A stretch of 13,930 nt of DNA from an uncultured Eubacteriales bacterium. GTDB taxonomy: Bacteria; Bacillota; Clostridia; Oscillospirales; Oscillospiraceae. Position numbers and translations under genes: made by a program. The stretch lies in the NCBI GenBank assembly GCA_900545495.1, contig UQZJ01000027.1, positions 1 to 13,930 on the forward strand, read 5' to 3'. Below the pieces are notes generated by a model. The model did not search any database and was not told where the DNA came from. It worked only from the letters and a program-made list of their open reading frames with translations. Numbering within the stretch: position 1 is the first letter of the stretch; every line of letters begins with the position of its first letter. This document shows positions 1 to 6,719 of the stretch, in pieces.

Positions 1-2
1 TG

Positions 3-125
3 GAGCGATTCGGCCTTGGAACTCAGATGCGCTTACTTAACCGAGTATTCGCCTCCGCCGACTATAAGAAGTTTGAGGCAATGGCATCATTTATGGGAGC
101 TTCCAAAACAGCGTTGTCCATATTC
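3..125 (+). pseudogene. possible C-terminal remnant of an ImmA/IrrE-like protein
   Basis: The frame is open from the window edge and reads ERFGLGTQMRLL, then about 25 residues ending in FMGASKTALSI. That ending resembles the small helical tail that follows the metallopeptidase domain in clostridial ImmA/IrrE-like proteins, where one expects a continuation such as RMKQLGL. Here the similarity stops near position 122 and runs into a perfect hairpin. The frame has no stop and continues in phase into the ATPase gene downstream, so it is not an independent intact gene. The family assignment rests on memory of a short motif and is weak. Confidence 0.25.
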
Positions 126-155
126 TTCCAACCAATGGACGGCTCCCGCCTTTTT

Positions 156-202
156 GATGATAGAAATCTAAGGACAAAACTTGTCCTTAGATTTCTATCA
201 TC
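156..202. repeat. perfect 22-bp inverted repeat with 3-nt loop
   Basis: Positions 156-177 are the exact reverse complement of 181-202, separated only by AAC. A run of six T follows at 207-212 on the plus strand, so the structure could act as an intrinsic terminator between the upstream remnant and the ATPase promoter. The stem is long and AT-rich compared with ordinary terminators, so a small mobile palindrome is an alternative. Confidence 0.75.
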
Positions 203-243
203 TGTATTTTTTGAAAAGTTCCAACAGCTTCGACATAATTATA

Positions 244-272
244 TTGAAAAGTTGCTCTTTACGGTGTATAAT
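244..272 (+). promoter_or_regulatory. sigma-A-type promoter of the AAA ATPase gene
   Basis: TTGAAA at 244-249 and TATAAT at 267-272 are separated by exactly 17 bases. The -10 lies 33 bases upstream of the ATG at 306, and the promoter sits just downstream of the 22-bp hairpin. This places the ATPase in its own transcription unit. Confidence 0.7.
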
Positions 273-305
273 CTTCTTGAAAAGTCATTACAAGGAGGGG
301 CGACG

Positions 306-1658
306 ATGCTGTTTCGGAAAATCGAATCTCTTATTGAAGACCATCTGCAAAGCGATTCAAAGAAGATCCTTCTGATAGACGGTGCGCGTCAGGTCGGAAA
401 AACCTATATCATCCGACATGTGGGACATAAACTGTTTGAAAACTTTATCGAGATCAATATGGTGGAGGACTCCATCGGCCCTCGGCTATTCGCCGAAACG
501 AAAACCGTCGAAGACTTCTACCTACAAGTCAGTATGCTGGAAGGCAGCAAGATGAAGCAGAAAGACAACACACTTATTTTTATCGACGAGATCCAGGCAT
601 ATCCTCATCTGCTGACGCTGCTGAAATTCCTATCCCAAGATGATCGCTTTACCTATATTGCCAGCGGCTCCTTGTTGGGCGTGACACTGTCACAGACCAC
701 ATCGATCCCCATGGGCAGCATCCGTAAAGTTCGGATGTTCCCGCTGGACTTTGAGGAATTTCTCTATGCCAACGGACTGAACGAGTTTGCCATCGCTGCC
801 ATGAGAAAGAAGTTCGAGGGACTAGACGCACTGGATGAGCCGACCCACAACAAGATGATGGATTTCTTTCGGAAATATCTGCTGGTCGGCGGCCTGCCGG
901 ATGCGGTCAATTCCTATCTGGAAAACCACAACATTCAGCTCGTCCGTGAGATCCAACAGGAGATTCACGATTACTATGCCGCCGACGCATCCAAGTATGA
1001 CGAGGAGCGGAAGCTGAAGATCCGCCGCATCTATGATCTGATCCCCTCCAACATGGAGAATAAGAAAAAGCGTGTCGTAGCACAGAGCATAGAAGATAAG
1101 AAGGGGAAGACCTTCGCAGATTATCAAGACGAGTTCGAGTATCTGATTAGCGCGGGTATTGCCCTCAATGTTCAGGCTATCTCTAACCCAGTATTTCCAC
1201 TGGTCGAGTCCACAGGGAAAAATCTGCTGAAGCTATACCTGAATGATGTGGGCATCCTGACCGGCATCCTTTATGGCAATAACATCCGAGCTGTGCTGGA
1301 CGATGAAGCCAGCATCAATCTCGGCTCCGTCTATGAAAGCGTCGTAGCCAGCGAGCTTATCGCGCATGGTTACGAACTGTTCTATTATGATAATCGCCAT
1401 AAAGGTGAAGTAGATTTCCTCATCGACGATTATGCCACCTTATCCGCCGTCCCCATTGAAGTAAAGTCCGGTAAGGACTACACCATCCACAGTGCGCTGA
1501 ATAACTTCGTGAAGAATGAAGACTACCATATCCAGAAAGCCTTCGTTGTGTCCAATGAACGAACGGTCTCCACGAAGGGGAAAATCATCTATATCCCCAT
1601 CTACTATATCATGTTCTTCCAGCACGGTCTGGAGGACAGCGAGGCAATGCAATTTTAA
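306..1658 (+). CDS. AAA family ATPase, DUF4143-type
   Basis: This 450-residue protein has the usual length and layout of AAA ATPases with a C-terminal DUF4143 region. Residues 26-33 (GARQVGKT) form the Walker A loop and 90-95 (LIFIDE) the Walker B strand. ASGS at 119-122 fits a sensor-type strand. Near the C-terminus, GEVDF with D370 and IEVKSG with E385 and K387 look like a PD-(D/E)XK nuclease-type core, as known for this family. The ATG at 306 is chosen over the ATG at 27 because CAAGGAGGGG (291-300) lies just upstream and the Walker A position then matches the family. The unit is monocistronic, with a promoter at 244-272 and a terminator at 1718-1754. The family is abundant in anaerobes and often lies in accessory DNA. 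Its cellular role is poorly defined, and proposals include toxin or defence functions. The family call is firm and the function is open. Confidence 0.92.
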   Translation: MLFRKIESLIEDHLQSDSKKILLIDGARQVGKTYIIRHVGHKLFENFIEINMVEDSIGPRLFAETKTVEDFYLQVSMLEGSKMKQKDNTLIFIDEIQAYPHLLTLLKFLSQDDRFTYIASGSLLGVTLSQTTSIPMGSIRKVRMFPLDFEEFLYANGLNEFAIAAMRKKFEGLDALDEPTHNKMMDFFRKYLLVGGLPDAVNSYLENHNIQLVREIQQEIHDYYAADASKYDEERKLKIRRIYDLIPSNMENKKKRVVAQSIEDKKGKTFADYQDEFEYLISAGIALNVQAISNPVFPLVESTGKNLLKLYLNDVGILTGILYGNNIRAVLDDEASINLGSVYESVVASELIAHGYELFYYDNRHKGEVDFLIDDYATLSAVPIEVKSGKDYTIHSALNNFVKNEDYHIQKAFVVSNERTVSTKGKIIYIPIYYIMFFQHGLEDSEAMQF

Positions 1659-1717
1659 GTCGGACGATAGTGCCTTGATTGCGGCCAGCATTTAATATCA
1701 AAGAAGCCAAACCACTA

Positions 1718-1754
1718 AAGGCAGTGGGCTATATTGTAGCCCGCTGTCTTTTTC
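1718..1754 (+). terminator. intrinsic terminator after the AAA ATPase
   Basis: Positions 1718-1731 pair with 1737-1750 (14 bp with two G-U wobbles) around a TATTG loop, and TTTTT at 1749-1753 follows. It lies 60 bases after the ATPase stop and before the next ribosome binding site. Confidence 0.8.
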
Positions 1755-1803
1755 TTGACCTATTCCAATGAAACAAAACAATTACAACCAAGGAGATAGC
1801 GCC

Positions 1804-1962
1804 ATGCTGTCAAATAAGAACACCAAGAACGCCAATTTTCTCTTTATTGTTGATATGCTGAAGGATCTCCTTGCGCAGGAGTTGATCACAGAAAAGGAAT
1901 ATGCCAGGGCGAAAAAATACTATATGAAGCTTACCGGCGCGGATATCGTATTAGCCCACTGA
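1804..1962 (+). CDS. small SHOCT-like protein of mobile elements
   Basis: The product has 52 residues. The ATG at 1804 is preferred over the in-frame ATG at 1768 because AAGGAG (1790-1795) lies 8 bases before it, which leaves the first 12 codons of the longer frame outside. The core, about residues 11-43, is a helix (MLKDLLAQ), a turn (ELITEKEY) and a second helix (ARAKKYYMKL). This matches the short helical SHOCT pattern in which a leucine-rich helix is followed by G/L-ITEEEY and a lysine-rich helix. Near-identical small proteins are common in clostridial integrative elements near recombinase genes. None is intact here, which fits a decayed element. No enzymatic residues are visible. It may be a DNA-binding or oligomerisation accessory protein, but its function is unknown. 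Confidence 0.7.
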   Translation: MLSNKNTKNANFLFIVDMLKDLLAQELITEKEYARAKKYYMKLTGADIVLAH

Positions 1963-2033
1963 AAATTGTGCATAAGGTCAATTCTGCGCTGTTCCAATTG
2001 TTTTGGTAGCTATTCAGAAGAGGTATCAGTATA

Positions 2034-2201
2034 ATGTGGTTTGCCAAAAGTGGTTCATATGATACTCATTTAGCTGATTTTTTTGATTTCTGTTTGATTA
2101 GTTTTTGCAATAACCATCACTATGCAGTCGTATCAGATGATCAGGACTTTAATACACCATTTTGTAAAGGTGCTTTGTATTCAGCGAATCCCGTGGTGTA
2201 G
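2034..2201 (+). CDS. 55-residue ORF, possible PIN-domain C-terminal remnant
   Basis: The ORF runs from ATG at 2034 to TAG at 2199-2201. An in-frame TAG (2007-2009) lies just upstream, so it cannot extend. The pattern SYDTHLADF, then about 15 residues, then AVVSDDQDFNT resembles the second half of PIN-domain (VapC-like) proteins, where a conserved Asp precedes a helix and a strand ends in an (S/T)DDxDF motif. The N-terminal catalytic Asp and most of the fold are absent, so if the similarity is real this is a broken gene. AGAGGT about 10 bases upstream is only a modest ribosome binding site. The similarity is judged by eye and is tentative. Confidence 0.35.
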   Translation: MWFAKSGSYDTHLADFFDFCLISFCNNHHYAVVSDDQDFNTPFCKGALYSANPVV

Positions 2202-2257
2202 AGGTAACCTAACACTACATGCTATTCTAATAATTTGAGGTTATATCGTGCGAGATT

Positions 2258-2398
2258 GTATCTATTTTGGTCACTCTTAAAAATGGCCCGATTGTCCGTA
2301 ACCATGGGCAATCGATAGCAAAAAATATGGCTGAAACAGCCCAAAGCCGCTTCAGCTCTCGATTTTTCCTCTTTTCAGCGTGTATCTAAATTGGTCAC
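2258..2398. repeat. pair of 17-bp imperfect direct repeats, possible IS end
   Basis: GTATCTATTTTGGTCAC at 2258-2274 and GTATCTAAATTGGTCAC at 2382-2398 match at 15 of 17 bases. Repeated TTGGTCAC-containing units near an end are typical of IS21-family termini. No istA or istB coding is present, so this would be only an end or a solo remnant. The gap from 2202 to 2469 holds no gene I can support. Confidence 0.4.
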
Positions 2399-2410
2399 GC
2401 ATGACAGATC

Positions 2411-2444
2411 GAGTGGATGTAACTGATTTCAGTTACATCCGCTT
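2411..2444. repeat. 15-bp stem-loop
   Basis: Positions 2411-2425 pair with 2430-2444 (two G-U wobbles) around ATTT. A T-rich stretch (CTTTATT) follows on the plus strand. It may be a weak terminator or the edge of the putative IS end. It lies 25 bases past the end of the minus-strand ORF that stops at 2470. Confidence 0.45.
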
Positions 2445-2469
2445 CTTTATTATCGTGTCCGGAGCGGGT

Positions 2470-2718
2470 TTACGCCTGCTCTATTTCTTCCTCAAAAGAA
2501 TCATCATCCGCGTTGTATCCCTCCGAGAACAGCTCTTTCAGAATGCCCGACGGCTCGCAGGAAATATACTCTATGGCAACACCCTCGCGGATGTCGGCAG
2601 TGTAGTTCGGATGGCACTGCGTGGGATCAATGTCCAGATACTGCAAACTTTCCCGTCGCACGAAGATACGCCTCAATAGTGGCTGGTTCCCGTTCCTCCT
2701 GCCGCAAATACACTGCAA
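2470..2718 (-). CDS. hypothetical protein with acidic tail, probably a decayed gene
   Basis: The frame is 82 codons from a TTG at 2718. I do not recognise a family. About the first 25 residues overlap, in another frame, the integrase N-terminus and are probably not genuine protein. The part from YLDIDPTQ onward is coherent and ends in an acidic stretch (DDDSFEEEIEQA). No ATG and no convincing ribosome binding site were found. The likeliest reading is the C-terminal part of a small accessory protein joined to a broken integrase gene by deletion. Alternatively it is a real short protein with an internal start. The AT-richer composition matches the surrounding mobile zone. Confidence 0.4.
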   Translation of the reverse strand: MQCICGRRNGNQPLLRRIFVRRESLQYLDIDPTQCHPNYTADIREGVAIEYISCEPSGILKELFSEGYNADDDSFEEEIEQA

Positions 2719-2753
2719 ATCGCATGATTTCTCTCGGTGATTTCCTGTTTCAT
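2627..2753 (-). pseudogene. frameshifted N-terminus of a tyrosine recombinase/integrase
   Basis: On the minus strand an ATG at 2753 begins MKQEITE, after which the phase changes by one. From 2725 the frame reads MRFAVYLRQEEREPAT, then IEAYLRATGKFAV, and stops at 2627. That is the characteristic start of the SAM-like core-binding domain of XerC/integrase-type tyrosine recombinases, with the usual (F/W)-x2-YLxxEERxPATIExYLRD pattern. The catalytic R-H-R-Y domain is absent. The gene is therefore both frameshifted and truncated, and the remaining sequence merges into the unrelated ORF that ends at 2470. Confidence 0.6.
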
Positions 2754-2836
2754 TCGCATTGCCATGCCCTTCCTGTTGTTTTTAAGTATCATAGCAGGAG
2801 GCGAAAGAATTGGCAAAAGCGGATCAGGTCAAAAAA

Positions 2837-2885
2837 AGGTTCCCATTTTTGAACCCGGTAACTCCGGCTTCAAAAATGGGAACCT
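2837..2885. repeat. perfect 17-bp inverted repeat upstream of the integrase remnant
   Basis: Positions 2837-2853 (AGGTTCCCATTTTTGAA) are the exact reverse complement of 2869-2885. Inside the loop, CCGG at 2855-2858 pairs with CCGG at 2864-2867. The structure lies 84 bases upstream of the integrase start. Paired inverted core sites beside an integrase gene are what an attachment or crossover region looks like, but no duplicate copy is visible in this window. Confidence 0.65.
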
Positions 2886-2940
2886 CTCACTTATACTTGC
2901 GCATATTCTTTTCAATACCCCAAGCATCGCTATACAGCGC

Positions 2941-2977
2941 AAGGCAGGAACACCGCAAGAGGTGTCCCTGCCTTTTC
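2941..2977 (+). terminator. terminator-like hairpin at the edge of the mobile zone
   Basis: Positions 2941-2954 pair with 2961-2974 (13 of 14 bp) around GCAAGA, and TTTT (2973-2976) ends the plus-strand side. It could end plus-strand readthrough from the accessory zone. On the minus strand it lies 75 bases beyond the flavodoxin stop but lacks a T-run, so it is weaker as a terminator for that operon. A second perfect 8-bp stem lies at 3014-3037, directly after flavodoxin. Confidence 0.55.
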
Positions 2978-3049
2978 GGATAGGCTATTTGGCAAATGCA
3001 ACCCGCGCAAGCTGCCGCTGAAGCAATCGTCAGCGGCGTGCATCATTTC

Positions 3050-3472
3050 TCACTCCACCAACGCCTTGCCCAAGGCGCGGCAGGCTTCAAGCGCCGCGTC
3101 GTCGGGCGTCTCCGTGCAGATCACGCTCTCGCAAACAAGGTTCACCCCTGCGCTGTCGCAGTCGCTCTCCCATGTGCGCATCCACTCGCCGTCGCCCCAG
3201 CCGTAGGAGCCGAACAGTGCCACACGCTTGCCGCCGAGGCTGCGCTTGCACGCATCGAACATGGGTTGGAACTCCATTTCCTCCAATACCTCGCTGCCCA
3301 TAGCAGGGCAGCCGAAGGCGATGGCACCATAGGTGTTCAGATCGCCGGGCTGTACCTGATCGGGTGTGAGCAGCACAGCCTCCGCGCCCGCGGCGGTCAT
3401 GCCCTCGGCAACAGCCTGCGCCATCGCCTCCGTATTGCCCGTACCGCTCCAATAAACAACAGCAGATTTCAT
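3050..3472 (-). CDS. short-chain flavodoxin
   Basis: This is a 140-residue flavodoxin, a soluble FMN electron carrier that can replace ferredoxin when iron is scarce. The phosphate-binding loop WSGTGNTE is at residues 8-15. The two flavin-flanking loops are GCPAMG (54-59) and GSYGWGDG (88-95), with an aromatic residue placed to stack on the isoalloxazine. The length is normal for the short-chain class. The ATG at 3472 follows a GAAAGGAA ribosome binding site. It is the second gene of a unit with the truncated DUF3793 gene, 36 bases apart. The unit's promoter region carries an 18-bp dyad at 3763-3780, also found before the methyltransferase operon, so metal- or iron-dependent control is plausible. 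The family call is secure and the electron partners are not known. Confidence 0.93.
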   Translation of the reverse strand: MKSAVVYWSGTGNTEAMAQAVAEGMTAAGAEAVLLTPDQVQPGDLNTYGAIAFGCPAMGSEVLEEMEFQPMFDACKRSLGGKRVALFGSYGWGDGEWMRTWESDCDSAGVNLVCESVICTETPDDAALEACRALGKALVE

Positions 3473-3508
3473 GTTTGTCAGTTCCTTTCTTTTGATGATT
3501 TTATATGA

Positions 3509-3718
3509 TCAAACTGCAACGGCAAGCTGCTCCAGCTTCAAGCCGCTTTGCCAGAGTGTGCAGTAGATCTCCGTGCATTTTCTGTATTTTTCGAATAGTG
3601 AGCGCGCTTTTTCCTCGTCGCCGTAGGCCTTCCAAAGCCCCGCGCATTTGAAGCCGCCCGCGCGGTGGTCGATGAAGCCCTTTACGTCCTCCGGAGGATA
3701 GCTGAGAAGCAGTCCCAC
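3509..3718 (-). CDS. DUF3793-family protein, N-terminally truncated
   Basis: From GTG at 3718 the frame encodes 69 residues. The open frame extends upstream to 3757 and adds GGESGEFPHE before a TAA at 3758-3760. The sequence EFPHEVGLLLSYPPEDVKGF, then FKCAGLWKAYGD and FEKYRKCT, is the conserved C-terminal part of DUF3793 proteins, which are normally about 190-200 residues. The N-terminal half is missing, and no trace of it appears in any frame in the 150 bases upstream. DUF3793 genes are commonly found beside flavodoxin genes in Clostridia, as here, but the function is unknown. An AAAGGAGG stretch (3744-3751) is too far from any in-frame start to serve clearly and may simply be coding sequence. 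It is probably a non-functional remnant, though a short protein cannot be excluded. Confidence 0.65.
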   Translation of the reverse strand: MGLLLSYPPEDVKGFIDHRAGGFKCAGLWKAYGDEEKARSLFEKYRKCTEIYCTLWQSGLKLEQLAVAV

Positions 3719-3762
3719 CTCATGGGGGAACTCTCCGCTCTCGCCTCCTTTGAATGTTTATT

Positions 3763-3780
3763 GGTTAGTGTCCTCTAACC
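3763..3780 (-). promoter_or_regulatory. 18-bp operator-like dyad upstream of DUF3793/flavodoxin
   Basis: GGTTAGTGTCCTCTAACC is a perfect 6-6-6 dyad. On the minus strand it reads GGTTAGAGGACACTAACC. A near copy, GGTTAGAGGTGACTAACT (15 of 18 identical), lies at 6907-6924 in front of the other metal-related minus-strand operon. TTAG/CTAA half-sites recall DtxR/IdeR-family operators, but the 6-base spacer differs from the classic consensus, so the regulator is not identified. Confidence 0.55.
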
Positions 3781-3908
3781 ATATGGCCCTTGAGAAGCCG
3801 CCCGAAGGCAGCTCTTCAAAGATCACCGATTGCCGCTGTGAACGAGCGTCATGGTTCTCTGCCAAGTGAGCCTCGGATGCAGACCGCATTGCTGCGGCAC
3901 AGCCGCAC

Positions 3909-4685
3909 CTATCCCAGCGCCACATCCAGCGTCATCATGACGCTGAAGCCGGCGGCAAAGAAAACCGTGCCGATGTTGGAGTGCTTTCCCTGTGACATTT
4001 CGGGGATCAGCTCCTCTACCACCACATAGAGCATGGCGCCCGCTGCAAAGCTCAGCAGATACGGCAGCGCCGGGATCACAAGCTGCGCCGCGAGAAGCGT
4101 CAGCACCGCGCCGATAGGCTCGACCACGCCGGAGAGTACGCCGCCGAGAAATGCCTTACCCTTGCTCTCGCCCTCCGCCCGGAGCGGCATGGAGATGATG
4201 GCGCCCTCGGGGAAATTCTGAATGGCAATGCCAAGGGACAGGACAAGCGCGCTTGCCGCCGTGATCTGCGCGTTCCCCGCAAGAAAGCCCGCGTACATCA
4301 CGCCCACCGCCATGCCCTCCGGAATGTTATGCAGGGTCACTGCCAACACCATCATGGTGGTGCGGCTCAGCCTGCTTTTCGGGCCCTCCACCTGATTGCT
4401 TCCCACATGAAGATGGGGAATCAGTCGATCAAGCAGGAGCAAAAACAGCACGCCGACCCAGAAGCCGATGAAGGCCGGAAGAAAGGACAGCTTGCCCATG
4501 CCCTCCGACTGCTCGATGGCAGGGATCAGCAGACTCCATATCGACGCCGCCACCATCACCCCGGCGGCAAAGCCCGCAAGGGCGCGCTGCACCAGATCGC
4601 CAAGGGATCTCTTCATGAAGAACACGCAGGCCGAGCCCAGTGTTGTACCCAAGAAAGGGATCATGATTCCAAGAAAGGTTTCCAT
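3909..4685 (-). CDS. ZIP family metal transporter (GufA/ZupT-like)
   Basis: This is a 258-residue, eight-helix membrane protein that would carry divalent metal (zinc, iron or manganese) into the cytoplasm. The transport site is clear: HNIPEG at 119-124 in the fourth helix, QNFPEG at 156-161 in the fifth and EELIPE at 224-229 in a later helix. Q-N in place of H in helix five is usual in the GufA branch. A short His-containing loop (IPHLHVG, 89-95) precedes helix four. The ATG at 4685 is preferred to GTG at 4694 because AAAGGCGGTGA lies 5 bases before it. It is the last gene of the methyltransferase/ATC-hydrolase operon, 27 bases after the upstream stop. The gap after it holds a TGCGGC/GCCGCA hairpin (3893-3907) and a UUCG-capped stem (3797-3812) but no clear U-tract. 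Metal specificity cannot be read from sequence. Confidence 0.92.
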   Translation of the reverse strand: METFLGIMIPFLGTTLGSACVFFMKRSLGDLVQRALAGFAAGVMVAASIWSLLIPAIEQSEGMGKLSFLPAFIGFWVGVLFLLLLDRLIPHLHVGSNQVEGPKSRLSRTTMMVLAVTLHNIPEGMAVGVMYAGFLAGNAQITAASALVLSLGIAIQNFPEGAIISMPLRAEGESKGKAFLGGVLSGVVEPIGAVLTLLAAQLVIPALPYLLSFAAGAMLYVVVEELIPEMSQGKHSNIGTVFFAAGFSVMMTLDVALG

Positions 4686-4712
4686 TTGTCTCACCGCCTT
4701 TGCATTGCAGTA

Positions 4713-5414
4713 TTATTTGTTTCGCCTGAACCCCGCCTCATCCCGATATTCGGGATGTCCCTTCAGATACGGGTCTTTATCACCGCAGATGGTATAGTCG
4801 CACCGGCAGCCGTCCACGCAGGTAGTCGTCCGCACCAGCCTTGCGTGGAGCAGCTCCATAGATGCGTAGTCCACATTGCACAGGGCGGGCATGATATCCG
4901 TAAGGCCGTGCCGGATGGCAAACTCCGCTGCCGGACACGATGTAAATTCATAATAGATGGGCTTGCCGTTTTCATAAGGCGCAACCGTCATCTCGTAATC
5001 GTGCCATTTGCCGCAGCCAGTTTTCGCCCGCACAAACGCTCTGTACATCAGCTTCCTCCAGAACGGCTTGTTGCAGTCCACAAACCGCAGCCTGCGGAAG
5101 ATTGGAAGGATCAGGTTTTCCTCCATCTCCTCGATCTCGCGGAAGGATGTGACGGCTTTGCAGACTGTGTAATAGCTCATGATGGCGATGCAGTCGTAGG
5201 TGCCGCCTACGCCGTTGTGGAAGTTCCGTTTGCCGCCCAAATTAGTGCGCCAGTCGGAGAGAAAGTCCACATACTGCCGCTGTACCTGTTCCCATATCGC
5301 CTCCCGCTCCGCTTCCGGGTAGTGCAGGGCGATTTTTGCCCGTATCTCCTTCTTGCAGGACTTGGAATACAGCACATGGCAGCTGCGATCAAATAGGAGT
5401 TTCTTGTCCTTCAC
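4713..5414 (-). CDS. L-2-amino-thiazoline-4-carboxylate hydrolase family protein
   Basis: The product has 233 residues. The C-terminal half carries a cysteine-rich signature with C160, C179 (in LCNVDY), C199, C203 and C205 (in CVDGCRCDY) and C210. This matches the family named after the Pseudomonas enzyme that opens L-2-amino-thiazoline-4-carboxylate to S-carbamoyl-cysteine on the route to cysteine. Clostridial members are numerous and mostly uncharacterised, so the real substrate is uncertain. The cysteines could be catalytic or bind metal. The start is GTG at 5414, with GGGAG upstream, only 15 bases after the preceding stop, which indicates a tight operon. Its neighbours are two SAM methyltransferases upstream and a ZIP transporter downstream, which suggests small-molecule modification or metal handling more than cysteine biosynthesis. 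That last point is inference. Confidence 0.8.
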   Translation of the reverse strand: MKDKKLLFDRSCHVLYSKSCKKEIRAKIALHYPEAEREAIWEQVQRQYVDFLSDWRTNLGGKRNFHNGVGGTYDCIAIMSYYTVCKAVTSFREIEEMEENLILPIFRRLRFVDCNKPFWRKLMYRAFVRAKTGCGKWHDYEMTVAPYENGKPIYYEFTSCPAAEFAIRHGLTDIMPALCNVDYASMELLHARLVRTTTCVDGCRCDYTICGDKDPYLKGHPEYRDEAGFRRNK

Positions 5415-5429
5415 CTGTCTGCTTCTCCC

Positions 5430-6035
5430 TCATTTCCGCGCCGTGATACAGAGCCAGCTTTTCTTTTTGTGTATCTGGACATCGTGAAAGCCCGCCTGCT
5501 CCAGATATGCCTTTAATTCAATGTCCTTATAGATAGTCATGCCGCCGATGAGCTTCGTCCACCTCTCGTCCTTGTCCGTATCGCCGTTGCTTTCGTTGCA
5601 GATGAGTAATGTCCCGCCGGGCTTCAGCACCCGGTAAACCTCCCGGAAGCACCGGGGCAGATCAGGCCAGAAATAGACGGTTTCAAAGGCTGTAATGGTG
5701 TCAAACCAGTTGTCCGAAAACACCATATCCGCCACACTGCCTTGCAGAACAGCGCAGCGATCCTCCGCAATGGCGGCCTCGTTGACTTTTTTGGATTTCT
5801 CCACGCTGACGGGCGAATAGTCGATGCCCTTGACAATACCCTCCGGGCATTTTTTCAGAAGTCTCTTGATGTTCGCCCCGCCGCCGCAGCCACAGTCCAG
5901 CACCCTGGCGTCCGGCGCAGCATTCAGAAATTGAAGCCCCCACCGGGCCACGGCGCTGTGCCCGACATTCATCATGGCGACCATAATTTTCCCGCCGAGG
6001 CCCACGGGCTTGCGGGTGTTTTCAAGGAATGACAT
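5430..6035 (-). CDS. class I SAM-dependent methyltransferase
   Basis: This 201-residue protein has a Rossmann-fold methyltransferase domain. Motif I is VLDCGCGGG at 45-53. An acidic residue in GIDYSP (D72) would bind the ribose of SAM. Later come AFETVYFWPDL and the VLKPGGTLLI strand (motif III region), typical of UbiE/Methyltransf_11-type enzymes. The start is the ATG at 6035, because GGAGGTGTGAT lies directly before it and the protein then begins MSFLENTRKP. The 10 codons upstream in the same frame overlap the previous gene. Its start is one base after the stop of the upstream methyltransferase (TGA-T-ATG), so the two are probably translationally coupled. The substrate is unknown. Confidence 0.88.
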   Translation of the reverse strand: MSFLENTRKPVGLGGKIMVAMMNVGHSAVARWGLQFLNAAPDARVLDCGCGGGANIKRLLKKCPEGIVKGIDYSPVSVEKSKKVNEAAIAEDRCAVLQGSVADMVFSDNWFDTITAFETVYFWPDLPRCFREVYRVLKPGGTLLICNESNGDTDKDERWTKLIGGMTIYKDIELKAYLEQAGFHDVQIHKKKSWLCITARK

Positions 6036-6036
6036 A

Positions 6037-6651
6037 TCACACCTCCGTTTTCTCACACTCGGCATAGGTCAATGGGAACGAGGCTTTCAGCACGGCGCTT
6101 TTCCGCACCGTCCAGCCGTTCTGCCGCAGGAAGCGCAGGTATTCCTCACTCGTCCACCTGCTGTGGAGGGGAAAGCCTGCCAGCTTCATGAAAAATGCCC
6201 TGACCCTGCCGGAAAATGAGTTTCCTGCATGGGTAAAGGTGGGCGCAATGAGCACGCCGTCGTCCTTCAGTACCCGCTTGATTTCTTGCAGGGCTTTCTC
6301 CGGCTGCGGCACGATATGCAGCGCGTTGGACACGATTACCGCATCAAAGGACTTATCCGCATAGGGCAGGCGGAACATATCCTGCACGGAAAAGTGCAGC
6401 TTCGCAGATTGATTATCCCGCTTCGCCTCGGCGATCATCTCCGGGGAGGCGTCCGTCGCCTCGATGTGTGCCGCCGCGTTTACGATGTGTTTTGCGATCA
6501 ATCCCGTGCCGGTAGCAAGCTCCAGCACCGTCTTGGCTTTTACAACCGGCCGGAGCAGCGCATACATCTTCTCATACGCCGCCTGATCCTTTCGCATAAA
6601 GCGGTCGTACCGACCGGCATTTCTGTCCCAGAAAGTCTTGTGTTTTCGCAT
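6037..6651 (-). CDS. class I SAM-dependent methyltransferase (UbiE-like)
   Basis: This 204-residue protein begins MRKHKTFWDRNAGRYD, the usual opening of UbiE/COQ5-like methyltransferases. Motif I is VLELATGTG at 42-50, the SAM-ribose acid is D67 in ATDASPEM, and the post-I region reads FDAVIVSNALHIV, followed by RVLKDDGVLI. The ATG at 6651 is preferred to that at 6657 because AAGGA lies 8 bases before it but only 2 bases from the other. It is paralogous in fold to the next gene but not closely similar in sequence, so the pair may act on one substrate in turn. The upstream gene in the operon is a truncated nitrous-oxide-stimulated-promoter family gene. The substrate cannot be told from sequence. 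Confidence 0.88.
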   Translation of the reverse strand: MRKHKTFWDRNAGRYDRFMRKDQAAYEKMYALLRPVVKAKTVLELATGTGLIAKHIVNAAAHIEATDASPEMIAEAKRDNQSAKLHFSVQDMFRLPYADKSFDAVIVSNALHIVPQPEKALQEIKRVLKDDGVLIAPTFTHAGNSFSGRVRAFFMKLAGFPLHSRWTSEEYLRFLRQNGWTVRKSAVLKASFPLTYAECEKTEV

Positions 6652-6719
6652 GGCCATCGTCCTTATCTCTTCTTTATTTTTTGCCGCCTTGTACCTCTGG
6701 GCAAGGATTCAAAGTGCCG

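Noticed and set aside
2815..2985. TTG-start plus-strand frame (LAKADQVKKRFPF...) after an AGGAGG-like site
   Set aside because: It runs through two hairpins, has no recognisable domain and ends inside the terminator-like structure, so it is probably chance.
3797..3812. UUCG-capped stem as terminator of the ZIP operon
   Set aside because: The stem is convincing but has no U-run on the minus strand and lies about 100 bases past the gene, so termination is not supported.
4329..5396. 355-codon open frame on the plus strand
   Set aside because: It lies opposite the ZIP transporter and ATC-hydrolase genes, has no family features or ribosome binding site, and reflects codon bias on the other strand.
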